NCBI RefSeq assembly: GCF_004795055.1
Contig: NZ_SSBJ01000008.1
Coordinates: 1-64,000, forward strand
Source: Streptomyces sp. A1136
GTDB lineage: Bacteria; Actinomycetota; Actinomycetes; Streptomycetales; Streptomycetaceae
DNA: 64,000 bases
Direction: 5' to 3'
Shown piece after piece: positions 45,509-55,632 of this stretch (its first letter is position 1; the number at the start of each line of letters is the position of its first letter). The notes beneath the pieces were generated by a model, which did no database searches, was not told the DNA's origin, and saw only the letters and a list, made by a program, of their open reading frames with translations. The position numbers and the translations under genes are program-made.

Positions 45509-46975
45509 ATGGACCAGTCAGAAGCCCCCGTTCTCGACGCACTCGCCGCCTATCACGCCAGTGGCCAGACCCCCTTCACGCCGCCCGGGCACAAGCAGGC
45601 GCGCGGCGCGGACCCCAGGGTCCGCGCGGTACTGGGTGACGCGGTGTTCCACTCCGACGTCCTCGCGACCAGCGGGCTCGACGACCGCACGTCCTCGCAC
45701 GGGGTGCTGGAGCGCGCCCAGGAGCTCATGGCGGACGCCGTCGGCGCCGACCACGCCTTCTTCTCCACCTGCGGCAGCTCGCTGTCGGTCAAGTCGGCCA
45801 TGCTGTCGGTGGCCGGGCCGCACGAGGAGCTGCTGGTGGGCCGCGACGCCCACAAGGCCGTGGTCTCGGGCCTCATCCTCTCCGGCATCCGGCCGGTGTG
45901 GGTGGAGCCCAGCTGGGACGCGGAGCGCCACATCGCGCATCCGCCGTCCGCGCAGGCCTTCGCCGACGCCTTCGCCGCGCACCCCGACGTCAAGGGCGCC
46001 CTGGTCACGAGTCCGACGCCGTACGGCACGTCCACCGACCTCGCCGCGCTCGCGCGGATCTGCCACGGCCACGGGAAACCGCTGATCGTGGACGAGGCGT
46101 GGGGTGCGCACCTGCCGTTCCATCCCGACCTGCCGACCTGGGCGATGGACGCCGGCGCCGACGTGTGCGTCACCTCCGTGCACAAGATGGGCTCGGGGCT
46201 GGAGCAGGGGTCGGTGTTCCACCTCCAGGGTGATCTCGTACGGCCGGAGGTGCTCAAGAGCCGAGAGGACCTGTTGGGCACCACGAGCCCCTCGGTCCTG
46301 ATCTACGCCGCCCTCGACGGCTGGCGCCGACAGATGGTCGAGCACGGCCGGGCCCTCTACGACGACGCGCTGTCGCTCGCGCAGTCGGTCCGCAAGCGGA
46401 TCTCGGAGATCGACGGGATGCACGTCCACGGCCGCGAGGACTTCTGCGGTCCGGGCCTGGCGCACGACCTCGACCCGCTCCAGATCATCATTGACATCAC
46501 CGCGCTCGGCACCACGGGCTACCGGGCCGCCGACTGGCTGCGCGAGCACCACCGGATCAACCTGCACCTGTCGGACCACCGCCGCATCAGCGCCCAGCTG
46601 ACGCACGCGGACGGACCGGACACCGCCGACCGGCTGCTGGCGGCGTTGCGGGACCTGGTCGCGCACGCCGACGACCTGCGTCCGGCCCGCCGGGTGGAGG
46701 TCCCCGACCCCGAAGGGCTCAAGCTGGAGTCCGTCGCGCTGCCGCGCGACGCCTTCTTCGGCCCCGCCGAGCAGGTTCCGCTGGACCGGGCGGTGGGCCG
46801 CGTCTCGGCCGAGATGCTGACCCCGTACCCGCCCGGCATCCCCGTGGTGGTGCCCGGGGACCGGCTGACGGAAGAGGTGCTGCGCTACCTGCGCACGGGC
46901 GTCGAGGCGGGGATGGTGGTGCCGGACGCCGCCGACAGCGAGGTCAAGAGCGTCCGGGTGACGGCCGAGCACTGA
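45509..46975 (+). CDS. Orn/Lys/Arg decarboxylase-like PLP enzyme
   Basis: A 488-residue fold-type I PLP enzyme of the basic amino-acid decarboxylase group (SpeA/CadA short form, aminotransferase class-I-like). T-P-P-G-H-K at 24-29 is the group hallmark, D-E-A-W-G-A-H at 195-201 supplies the cofactor Asp195 and His201, and S-V-H-K-M carries the Schiff-base Lys226. The C-terminal domain has P-Y-P-P-G-I-P-V-V-V-P-G. It probably decarboxylates lysine, arginine or ornithine to a polyamine precursor; the side-chain specificity is not visible. No operon partner. Confidence 0.9.
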   Translation: MDQSEAPVLDALAAYHASGQTPFTPPGHKQARGADPRVRAVLGDAVFHSDVLATSGLDDRTSSHGVLERAQELMADAVGADHAFFSTCGSSLSVKSAMLSVAGPHEELLVGRDAHKAVVSGLILSGIRPVWVEPSWDAERHIAHPPSAQAFADAFAAHPDVKGALVTSPTPYGTSTDLAALARICHGHGKPLIVDEAWGAHLPFHPDLPTWAMDAGADVCVTSVHKMGSGLEQGSVFHLQGDLVRPEVLKSREDLLGTTSPSVLIYAALDGWRRQMVEHGRALYDDALSLAQSVRKRISEIDGMHVHGREDFCGPGLAHDLDPLQIIIDITALGTTGYRAADWLREHHRINLHLSDHRRISAQLTHADGPDTADRLLAALRDLVAHADDLRPARRVEVPDPEGLKLESVALPRDAFFGPAEQVPLDRAVGRVSAEMLTPYPPGIPVVVPGDRLTEEVLRYLRTGVEAGMVVPDAADSEVKSVRVTAEH

Positions 46976-47014
46976 CCGGACCGCCCCGGCGGCGGGCGCT
47001 GAACGCACCCCGGT

Positions 47015-47040
47015 GCGTACGAGCCCTCCCAGGGGGGTAA
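47015..47040 (+). promoter_or_regulatory. Candidate SigB-type promoter
   Basis: GCGT, 16 bases, then GGGTAA. The flanks GGGGTAACCGCC are the same as at 31665. It lies 150 bases before the nucleotidyltransferase-like gene. Confidence 0.3.
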
Positions 47041-47195
47041 CCGCCCTTCACGAAACACTCAAGGCACCGGAGGAGGTGGCCGTCGAGCCCGCGCGCCGTG
47101 GCCCCCGGTGGAATATCGTGCGCGATGAGGACTGACTGCCGGCCTCCGCGGTCGCGGACACCCCCGCGGCCACTCAGGAACGAGCCAGTGGACGA

Positions 47196-47966
47196 GTGAT
47201 TGCAGTGAGCCACTCTGCGAAGAACCGTTCTGCCCGACACGGCGACGTCGACGTCGTCCGGCCCGGCGGCCCGCGTGGCCCCGCGCAGACCGACGGGCCC
47301 CTGCCGCACGACCACACGCAGGCCATCCTGGAGACCACCAAGCGGGTCGCGGCGCTGCTGAAGACGTCGGGCCAACGGTTCGCGTTGGCCGGCAGCGTGG
47401 CCGCGTTCGCCCACGGCCTGCCGCCGCGCTTCCAGCACGACACCGACTTCTGTGTCATGCGCGAGGACGCCGACGCCGTGATCAAGGCGCTGGAGGAGGG
47501 TGGGATCTCCATGCGTCAGGCGCCCGAGGACTGGCTGGTCAAGGGCCGCTCAGGCGGGGAGGAGATCGACCTGATCTTCGAACTCGCCCGTCGCCCGGTC
47601 AGCGAGGCGCTCCTCGACCGCGCGGTGGTGCTGCCGGTGGACTCCGTATGGATGCCGGTGCTGTCCCCCACCGATCTCATGGACAGCCGGCTCGCGGCGC
47701 TGTGCGAGCACTACTGCGACTTCGGCGACCTGCTGCCGATGGCCCGGATGCTGCGCGAGCAGATCGACTGGGACCGGATGTACCGGGACCACCGGGACGC
47801 GCCCCTGGCGGACGCGTTCTTCTACCTGCTCGAACGGCTGCGGGTCATACCGCCGCGCCGAGCCCCTGAAACGGCTCGGGGGACGCGAGGAGCACCAGGA
47901 GCCGAAACGGACGACACCGACCTCGTGAACGGCATCAGGGCCATGAGCGCGGTGAGGGCGCAGTGA
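47196..47966 (+). CDS. Nucleotidyltransferase-fold protein
   Basis: A 256-residue protein with the minimal nucleotidyltransferase motif: A-G-S-V-A-A-F-A-H-G (65-74), then H-D-T-D-F at 81-85, with a third acidic strand in E-E-I-D-L-I-F. This resembles DUF6036/MNT-type putative nucleotidyltransferases (kanamycin-resistance or toxin-antitoxin like folds). The first 40 residues are polar and disordered. The start is uncertain: GTG 47196, GTG 47205 or later. It precedes the BON gene by 13 bases. Substrate unknown; no partner antitoxin (HEPN) is adjacent. Confidence 0.75.
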   Translation: MIAVSHSAKNRSARHGDVDVVRPGGPRGPAQTDGPLPHDHTQAILETTKRVAALLKTSGQRFALAGSVAAFAHGLPPRFQHDTDFCVMREDADAVIKALEEGGISMRQAPEDWLVKGRSGGEEIDLIFELARRPVSEALLDRAVVLPVDSVWMPVLSPTDLMDSRLAALCEHYCDFGDLLPMARMLREQIDWDRMYRDHRDAPLADAFFYLLERLRVIPPRRAPETARGTRGAPGAETDDTDLVNGIRAMSAVRAQ

Positions 47967-47979
47967 GGGGACGACCCGC

Positions 47980-48252
47980 ATGAACGGCATGAACGGCATG
48001 AACACCGCCGAGCCGATCGAGTACCGCATCCAGCACCTGCGGGACCGACTGGCGCGCGAGGACATCGCCGAGCTGGGTGTCCGGATCGAGATGCACGGCG
48101 CCACCGCGCACATCTCGGGCTGTGTCACCAGCACCGACTGCCGGGCCGAGGTCCTGCGCATCGCCGGTGAGGAACTGGCGGGCGTGGCCTGGCACGAGGA
48201 TCTGACGGTGAACTGCGCCGCACCCCCCGACCACTCCGAAGAGTTGTCGTGA
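47980..48252 (+). CDS. BON domain protein
   Basis: A 90-residue protein with one BON (OsmY/nodulation) domain at about 15-80: an amphipathic helix (Y-R-I-Q-H-L-R-D-R-L-A-R-E-D-I-A-E-L-G-V), then V-R-I-E-M-H-G-A-T-A-H-I-S-G-C-V and the second helix. BON domains bind phospholipid or act in osmotic protection. No signal peptide, so probably cytoplasmic. The start region repeats ATGAACGGC, giving three consecutive ATG choices (47980, 47989, 47998). Its stop overlaps the start of the phosphoesterase gene. Confidence 0.8.
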   Translation: MNGMNGMNTAEPIEYRIQHLRDRLAREDIAELGVRIEMHGATAHISGCVTSTDCRAEVLRIAGEELAGVAWHEDLTVNCAAPPDHSEELS

Positions 48253-48989
48253 TCCGCGTCGCGGCCGTCGGGGACATCCACCTCGGACCGGGCAGCGAGG
48301 GGACACTGAGGCCGGCCTTCGAGACGCTCGGCCACCATGCCGACCTGCTGCTGCTCGCCGGGGACCTCACCCGGCACGGCACCGCCGAGGAGGCCCGCGT
48401 CGTCGCCCACGAAGTGGCCGGGCTGCCCGTCCCGGTCGCCGCGGTGCTGGGCAACCACGACTACCAGAGCGATCAGGAAGCCGCCGTCACCGAGGAACTC
48501 GCCCGGGTGGGGGTGCACGTCCTGGAGGGCGACAGCGTGGTGCTGGACATCGCCGGAACGAAGGTCGGCGTCGCGGGCACCAAGGGTTTCGGCGGCGGCT
48601 TCGCGGGGCGCTGCGCCAGTGAGTTCGGCGAACCCGAGATGAAGTCCTTCGTCCGGTACACCCGCCGCAGCGCCGACAGCCTCCGGCAGTCCCTCGACGC
48701 GCTGCGCGCCGCCGACTGCGTCCTCAGGATCGCGCTGACGCACTTCTCGCCCGTCGAGGACACCCTGGCGGGCGAACCGAGGGAGATCTACCCCTTCCTC
48801 GGCAGCTACCTGCTGGCGGAGGCCGTCGACGAGGCGGGCGCCGACCTCGCCGTCCACGGCCACGCGCACGCCGGCCGGGAGCACGGGATGACCGCGGGCG
48901 GTGTCCGGGTGCGCAACGTCGCGATGCCGGTCATCGACCGGGCCTTCGCCGTCTACCACCTCTCGCCGAACGGCCACTCGCGGCACTGA
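48249..48989 (+). CDS. Calcineurin-like metallophosphoesterase
   Basis: A 246-residue metallophosphoesterase with the complete motif set: V-G-D-I-H at 7-11, A-G-D-L-T-R-H-G near 37-44, G-N-H-D-Y-Q near 75, H-F-S-P, and H-G-H-A-H-A-G near the C-terminus. This group includes phosphodiesterases of unknown substrate. The GTG overlaps the BON stop codon (GTGA), so nucleotidyltransferase-like, BON and phosphoesterase genes form one operon. Confidence 0.87.
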   Translation: MIRVAAVGDIHLGPGSEGTLRPAFETLGHHADLLLLAGDLTRHGTAEEARVVAHEVAGLPVPVAAVLGNHDYQSDQEAAVTEELARVGVHVLEGDSVVLDIAGTKVGVAGTKGFGGGFAGRCASEFGEPEMKSFVRYTRRSADSLRQSLDALRAADCVLRIALTHFSPVEDTLAGEPREIYPFLGSYLLAEAVDEAGADLAVHGHAHAGREHGMTAGGVRVRNVAMPVIDRAFAVYHLSPNGHSRH

Positions 48990-49162
48990 GCACCCCGGCC
49001 GAGCCGTCCCGGGCCGTTTCACGCCTCGCGCATCCCGCGTCTCCCGCCTCTCCCGGCCGTTTCGCCCCCCGTGTGGCGGGCAGCCGCGCCCCTGGGACAA
49101 GAAGGACGTCCGCCCGGGTCGAAGACGCCCCGCGGCGGCGCCCGACGAAAGGAAACGGCTCC

Positions 49163-49462
49163 ATGATGAACTCGGCCACCGCGCTCGCGATGAGCGCTTC
49201 GGGAACCGCCTTCGCCCTGGCGGTCGGCGTGATCGTCGTCGTCGTGTTGATCGGTGCGGTGTGGTGGGGCATGAAACGGCGCGCCGTCGAGCCCAAGCCG
49301 CCCACCCCGGCCCAGCAGCCCCGACGGCCGGCGGACGCCGGGCGCCCCGAGGAAAGCCGCGAGGTCGAAGCGCAGACGTTCCCCTCCGACGGCAGCCGGC
49401 GTACGGCGCACGAGCTGAAGGGCTACGGCAACTTCGGCTCCCCCGAGGACGAGCGGTCCTGA
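49163..49462 (+). CDS. DUF6479 family membrane protein
   Basis: A 99-residue protein with an N-terminal hydrophobic segment at about 13-33 followed by W-W-G-M-K-R-R. The tail is polar and ends with E-L-K-G-Y-G-N-F-G-S, the conserved G-Y-G-N-F-G motif of DUF6479. Type I topology with a cytoplasmic tail is likely. AAAGGAAA lies ten bases before ATG 49163. Function unknown. Confidence 0.85.
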   Translation: MMNSATALAMSASGTAFALAVGVIVVVVLIGAVWWGMKRRAVEPKPPTPAQQPRRPADAGRPEESREVEAQTFPSDGSRRTAHELKGYGNFGSPEDERS

Positions 49463-49541
49463 CCCGGGGCCTGACGCGAGGAACCGGCGTCCGAACCCGA
49501 CGTCCCCACCCGACGTCCTGACCCGTGGCGAGGGGACGACG

Positions 49542-50384
49542 ATGAGCGGAACCGGCCGCCGCGAGGGCCGCTTGCGACATCGCGGGGCCGAACTGGTCTA
49601 CGACGACCTCGGCGAGGGCCCGCTCGCCGTGTACGCGCACGGCGGGTTCGTCAGCCGGGCCGTCGAGGACCGGATGGGGCTGTTCGACTGGGCGCCGCTC
49701 CCGCGTGCGGGGCGGCGCCTCGTGCGCTACGACGCCCGGGGGCACGGGCGGTCCACCGGCGGCGCCGTGGACGCCGACTACACCTACGAGAGCCTCGCGC
49801 AGGACCTGCTCGCCCTGCTCGACCACCTGGGCGCCCCCGGGCCCGCCGCCGCCCTGGGCTCCTCGATGGGCTCCGCCACCGTGCTGCACGCCGCGCTCCG
49901 CGAGCCGGGACGGTTCTCGGCGCTGGTGCTGCTGATCCCGCCCACCGCGTGGACGACGCGCGCGGCGTACGCGCGGGCCAACCGGTCGGCCGCCGAGACG
50001 ATCGAACGTCGTGGGGTCGGCGCATGGCTCGCCGGGAGGGCCGCGGGGCCGCGTCCGGAGGTGGTGGCGGACGTCCCCGAGTTCCCGCCCACGCCCCCGC
50101 CGGAAGTCCTTCCCGCGGTCCTGCGGGGACTGGCCCTCTCGGACCTGCCCGACCCGGCCTCGCTCGCCACGCTGCGCCTGCCGGTCCTGGTCCTCGCCTG
50201 GGAGGGTGACCCCGGGCATCCGTTGTCGACCGCACGCACCCTGGCCCGGTCGCTGCCCGAAGCGGAACTGCACGTCTCCCGCACCCGGGCCGAGGTGGCC
50301 GCGTGGGGGGAGCGCGCCGCCGTCTTCCTCACCGCGCGGGGACGTCCGCCAGCAGCTGGGGGCCGTTGTTGCGGACACTGTTGA
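49542..50384 (+). CDS. Alpha/beta hydrolase
   Basis: A 280-residue alpha/beta-hydrolase: oxyanion H-G-G at 33-35, Y-D-A-R-G-H-G-R-S near 63-71, and nucleophile elbow G-S-S-M-G-S at 106-111 with Ser108. An acid is likely near L-A-W-E-G-D-P-G-H. No clear His-containing C-terminal motif: the usual late His appears missing, since the protein ends with A-R-G-R-P-P-A-A-G-G-R-C-C-G-H-C. The last 56 bases overlap the end of the convergent SRAP gene, which suggests that the original stop was lost and the tail is read-through. Substrate unknown. Confidence 0.8.
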   Translation: MSGTGRREGRLRHRGAELVYDDLGEGPLAVYAHGGFVSRAVEDRMGLFDWAPLPRAGRRLVRYDARGHGRSTGGAVDADYTYESLAQDLLALLDHLGAPGPAAALGSSMGSATVLHAALREPGRFSALVLLIPPTAWTTRAAYARANRSAAETIERRGVGAWLAGRAAGPRPEVVADVPEFPPTPPPEVLPAVLRGLALSDLPDPASLATLRLPVLVLAWEGDPGHPLSTARTLARSLPEAELHVSRTRAEVAAWGERAAVFLTARGRPPAAGGRCCGHC

Positions 50385-51063
50385 CCTCGGTGGACACCGC
50401 CCGGACCGCGAGCCGGCCGTCGGCCGGGGTGTGCAGCAGGGCTCGGAGGGCGTTGACGTCCTGGTGGGCGGGGTCCAGCCAGGCCTCGTAGTCCGCGGCG
50501 TCCAGTGCCAGGGGCATACGGGGGTGGACGCGGCCGGCCGCGTCGGCGGCCTCGGTGGTGATGACCGTCGCGGTCGCGAGCCAGGCCGCCGGGTCGTCGT
50601 CATCGGCGACGCCGCGGTCCCGCCAGAACTCGTACAAGCCGGCCATGGCCATCACGGAGGCGTCCTCGGGACTGATGAAGTAGGGCTGCTTGTAGGTCTT
50701 GCCGTCGTTGCCGGTCGGCTCGGTCCGCCACTCGTAGAAGCCGTCCGCGGGCAGCAGGCATCGCCGTTTGGCGAGTGCCCGGCGGAAGGCCGGCTTCTCG
50801 TGCACCGTCTCCACGCGTGCGTTGATCATCCGGGCCCCGACACCCGGGTCCTTGGCCCAGGAAGGCACCAGGCCCCAGCGCACGGCCCGCAGTCTGCGCT
50901 CCACCGCGTGGGTGGCGCGTTCCTTTCGTTCGACGACGGCCCACACCGGATCGGTGGGGGCGACGTTCCAGCTCGGGGCGAGCGTCTCCCGCGGGTCCCA
51001 GCGGGCTTCGAAGAGGTCCGCCAGGTCGGCGGGGGCGCGGGTGGATGCGTATCGACCACACAT
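50329..51063 (-). CDS. SOS response-associated peptidase (SRAP, YedK/HMCES)
   Basis: A 244-residue SRAP protein that shields abasic sites in single-stranded DNA by cross-linking through its N-terminal cysteine. All key positions are present: Cys2 (M-C-G-R-Y), Asn33 (W-N-V-A-P-T), Glu85 near I-N-A-R-V-E-T, and the late His in G-R-V-H-P-R-M-P-L. The requirement for Cys at position 2 fixes the start at ATG 51063, not the GTG nine bases upstream. Downstream member of a minus-strand group with the SixA and DUF72 genes. Confidence 0.93.
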   Translation of the reverse strand: MCGRYASTRAPADLADLFEARWDPRETLAPSWNVAPTDPVWAVVERKERATHAVERRLRAVRWGLVPSWAKDPGVGARMINARVETVHEKPAFRRALAKRRCLLPADGFYEWRTEPTGNDGKTYKQPYFISPEDASVMAMAGLYEFWRDRGVADDDDPAAWLATATVITTEAADAAGRVHPRMPLALDAADYEAWLDPAHQDVNALRALLHTPADGRLAVRAVSTEVNSVRNNGPQLLADVPAR

Positions 51064-51126
51064 GCCCTCCACTGTGCCACCGGCGGCGCGGGCGCGGGCG
51101 CCTGCCGCGCGGCGGGGCCGGCCCGG

Positions 51127-51648
51127 TCAGTCGTCGCCGGGTGCCCAGAAGGCGGCCAGGCGCGCCGCACCCGGCGCGACCGCGTCCCAGCCGCCCCGCA
51201 CGGTCAGCACGGCGACGGCGGAGGTGGGGAAGGCGGTCCGCAGGCGCCGTACGGGCTTCTTCGGGCCGCCGCCGCACAGGCCCAGGGCGACCTCGTGCAC
51301 AGCCGGGTTGTGGCCCACCAGCACCAGGCCGGTCACGTCGGCGGAGGCCTCCGTCAGGGCGGACAGCAGATCGTGCGCCTCGGCCTCGTAGAGGCGGGCC
51401 TGGTACAGGGTGGGGGGTGGTTCGCTCAGCCGGGGCAGCATCAGTTGCCAGGTCTGGCGGGCCCGCCGGGCCGAGGAGCACAGGGCCAGGTCGACCGCGT
51501 AGCCGGACCGCTCCAGCCAGTCGCCCGCCCGGGGTGCCTCGTGGGTGCCCCGGTCGGCGAGCGCGCGCTCGAAATCCTCGGTGACGTGTTTGGGGACCGC
51601 CTTGGCATGCCGGACCAGCACGATCCGGCGTTCACCCTGTTCCGGCAC
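51127..51648 (-). CDS. sixA: SixA-type histidine phosphatase
   Basis: A 173-residue histidine phosphatase (phosphoglycerate mutase-like, SixA group). L-V-R-H-A-K near 11-16 is the catalytic R-H-x motif, C-S-S-A-R-R-A-R-Q-T is the second site, and V-G-H-N-P (near 125) supplies the second catalytic His. E. coli SixA removes phosphate from phospho-histidine proteins; in actinobacteria the target is not known. GTG 51648 follows GGGAGGA. It sits 63 bases before SRAP. Confidence 0.9.
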   Translation of the reverse strand: MPEQGERRIVLVRHAKAVPKHVTEDFERALADRGTHEAPRAGDWLERSGYAVDLALCSSARRARQTWQLMLPRLSEPPPTLYQARLYEAEAHDLLSALTEASADVTGLVLVGHNPAVHEVALGLCGGGPKKPVRRLRTAFPTSAVAVLTVRGGWDAVAPGAARLAAFWAPGDD

Positions 51649-51863
51649 GGTCCGATCCTCCCGCCTGCGCCGACCTGGGGTCGGCCGCGTCGTAACCGGG
51701 GGGTGAGCCGGCTCGCGGGCGCGGTGGTTCGGAGAGGGGTGCGCGCCCGTGGCCGGGCCCGGCGGTCGGGAGGCCGCTCGCGCTCCGGCCGCCGTTTCCA
51801 GCATAGGTCGCACCGCCCGACCTCGCGGGGCCGCACGTGGCGGCCGCCCCCGCCCCTCACCGG

Positions 51864-52760
51864 TCACGTCGGCGAGACGCTCCGAGGGCGGGTGTCGCGC
51901 GGCGCCGTTTCGTCCGGGTCCAGCAGGTCGCTCAGGGTCTCGGCGGCGCGTACGGCGGCGTCGCCGCAGCAGTTGTTGAACAGGACGTGCAGTTGCTCGA
52001 CCCGGTCCGCCAGGGAACGCAGGCGCGGCAGCCACGCGCGCAGCTCCTCCCGGGTGTACGCGTGCCGGAAGCGGTCCTCCTTGCTGCCGGTCCCCCACGC
52101 GGCGCTGCGGCCGTGGAAGCGGACCACTCCGAGCCTCGATGACGTGACGGGGGTGACGGGGGGCATGGAGCCGGGCAGTCCTTGCGCCGTGTCCACGGCC
52201 ACCGCGGTGGCGTCCACGTCCCGCAACAGGGCGGCGGTGCGCTCCCGCCGGTCGTCCCCCCACCAGTCGGGGTGGCGGAACTCCACGGCCAGCGGCCACC
52301 GCGGCGCCCGCTTGCGGATGCGGTGGAGCACGGTCTCCGCCCGCGCGCCGGGGGCGAACCAGGGCGGGAACTGGAACAGTACGGCGCCCAGTCGACCGGC
52401 CTCCCCCAGCGGCCGCAGGGCCGCGCCGAAACGGTGCCAGACCTCGTCGAGGAGCTCCGGGTCCCCGGCTTCGTAGCCGCGGAGGTCGGCGGGCAGGGCG
52501 GCCTTGCGGGTCGGGTGGCCGGTGAGGAGGGAGAACGCCTTGACGTCGAAGCGGAAGTCCGGCGGGGTGCGTTCGGCCCAGAGGGTGCTGTTGCGCACGC
52601 TGGGGAGGGCGTAGTAGCCGGCGTCGACCTCCACGACGGGAAACCGTTCGGCGTAGTGCCGCAACCGCCCCTCCGGGTCGCGCCGCCCGGGTGGGTACCA
52701 CCCGCTGCCCACAAGGGCCTTGTCCGTCCAGGAGCACGTCCCGATCAACATCTCGCCCAT
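51864..52760 (-). CDS. DUF72 domain protein
   Basis: A 298-residue TIM-barrel protein of the DUF72 family: I-G-T-C-S-W-T-D near 6-13, G-W-Y-P-P-G, Y-A-E-R-F-P-V-V-E-V-D, Q-F-P-P-W-F, E-F-R-H-P-D-W-W and V-R-F-H-G-R. Biochemical function is unknown. The frequent neighbours of DUF72 are repair and phosphatase genes, as here. ATG 52760 with a GGACGGCCGAG site. Same strand as sixA and SRAP. Confidence 0.9.
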   Translation of the reverse strand: MGEMLIGTCSWTDKALVGSGWYPPGRRDPEGRLRHYAERFPVVEVDAGYYALPSVRNSTLWAERTPPDFRFDVKAFSLLTGHPTRKAALPADLRGYEAGDPELLDEVWHRFGAALRPLGEAGRLGAVLFQFPPWFAPGARAETVLHRIRKRAPRWPLAVEFRHPDWWGDDRRERTAALLRDVDATAVAVDTAQGLPGSMPPVTPVTSSRLGVVRFHGRSAAWGTGSKEDRFRHAYTREELRAWLPRLRSLADRVEQLHVLFNNCCGDAAVRAAETLSDLLDPDETAPRDTRPRSVSPT

Positions 52761-52886
52761 CTCGGCCGTCCTTTCCTCACGGCCCGTCTACCCCGGAACG
52801 CCGTCCGTCCCCCGGCGGCGCCCCGGGAACACCTCGGTGCGGGGGGTGTTGACGGTGGGTCGGGCCGCCCGGCCGGGGCGGGGCGG

Positions 52887-55277
<2,391 letters not shown>

Positions 55278-55411
55278 GCTTCTCGTTTCTCCATCCTCAC
55301 GACCGGTGTCCATGCGGGTCACGCTACGGGCGGCCGGCGGGTCGCGCTTCTCCGTTCCTGACCGGTTCCCACGGGGAGACCGTACGGTGACCCCCGGTCG
55401 ACGGAAAGCGA

Positions 55412-55445
55412 AAGGCCCCGGTCTCCATGAGGAGGCCGGGGCCTT
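55412..55445 (-). terminator. Strong terminator directly after the tRNA-like gene
   Basis: AAGGCCCCGG plus TCTCC (55412-55426) pairs with GGAGG plus CCGGGGCCTT (55431-55445) around a four-base loop; one pair is a wobble. On the minus strand it starts six bases after the tRNA discriminator base and ends in TTTC. Confidence 0.85.
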
Positions 55446-55450
55446 GATCG

Positions 55451-55520
55451 AGCGCTGGGCAGGCCTTGCACCTGCATCCCCCCACGGGAAGTGGGGTGTC
55501 TTTCCTTGGACCACCAACGC
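55451..55520 (-). tRNA. tRNA-Gly(UCC)-like gene with G-T-G-C-A T loop
   Basis: The minus strand folds into a full cloverleaf of 70 bases. The acceptor GCGTTGG pairs with CCAGCGC (one G-U), then T8. The D arm is GTC/GAC with loop CAAGGAAA (A14, G18-G19, A21). The anticodon arm CCCCA/TGGGG has loop CTTCCCG (T33, anticodon TCC). The variable loop is GGAT. The T arm GCAGG/CCTGC has loop TGCAAGG, and the discriminator is T. G1-C72, C2-G71, G3-C70, C35, C36 and U73 are known GlyRS identity elements. Odd points: G instead of T at 55, C37, G38, a short D loop, and no encoded CCA. It has a possible -10 box and a strong terminator of its own. It is not a normal decoding tRNA-Gly. Confidence 0.72.
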
Positions 55521-55562
55521 GTGTTCCCCGAGCCGCGTTTCGCGGCCCTGAGCTCAAGGTCG

Positions 55563-55568
55563 ACTATA
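55563..55568 (-). promoter_or_regulatory. Possible -10 box for the tRNA-like gene
   Basis: The minus strand reads TATAGT 42 bases before the tRNA 5' end, in otherwise GC-rich DNA. The leader contains a GCCGCG-AAA-CGCGGC hairpin (55532-55546). A -35 box is not evident. Confidence 0.45.
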
Positions 55569-55632
55569 CCGCAGGGATCACGGCGCTCGCGCCGACCCGC
55601 CGGGGCCCGACCGACCGCCTGCCCGGATTTGT

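Noticed and set aside
47078..47137. 19-codon frame after GGAGGAG before the nucleotidyltransferase-like gene
   Set aside because: The GTG directly abuts the Shine-Dalgarno-like sequence with no spacing, and the peptide has no feature; treated as chance.
47196..47966. Toxin-antitoxin (MNT/HEPN) pair
   Set aside because: The MNT-like motif is present, but no HEPN partner gene is adjacent; the next gene encodes a BON protein.
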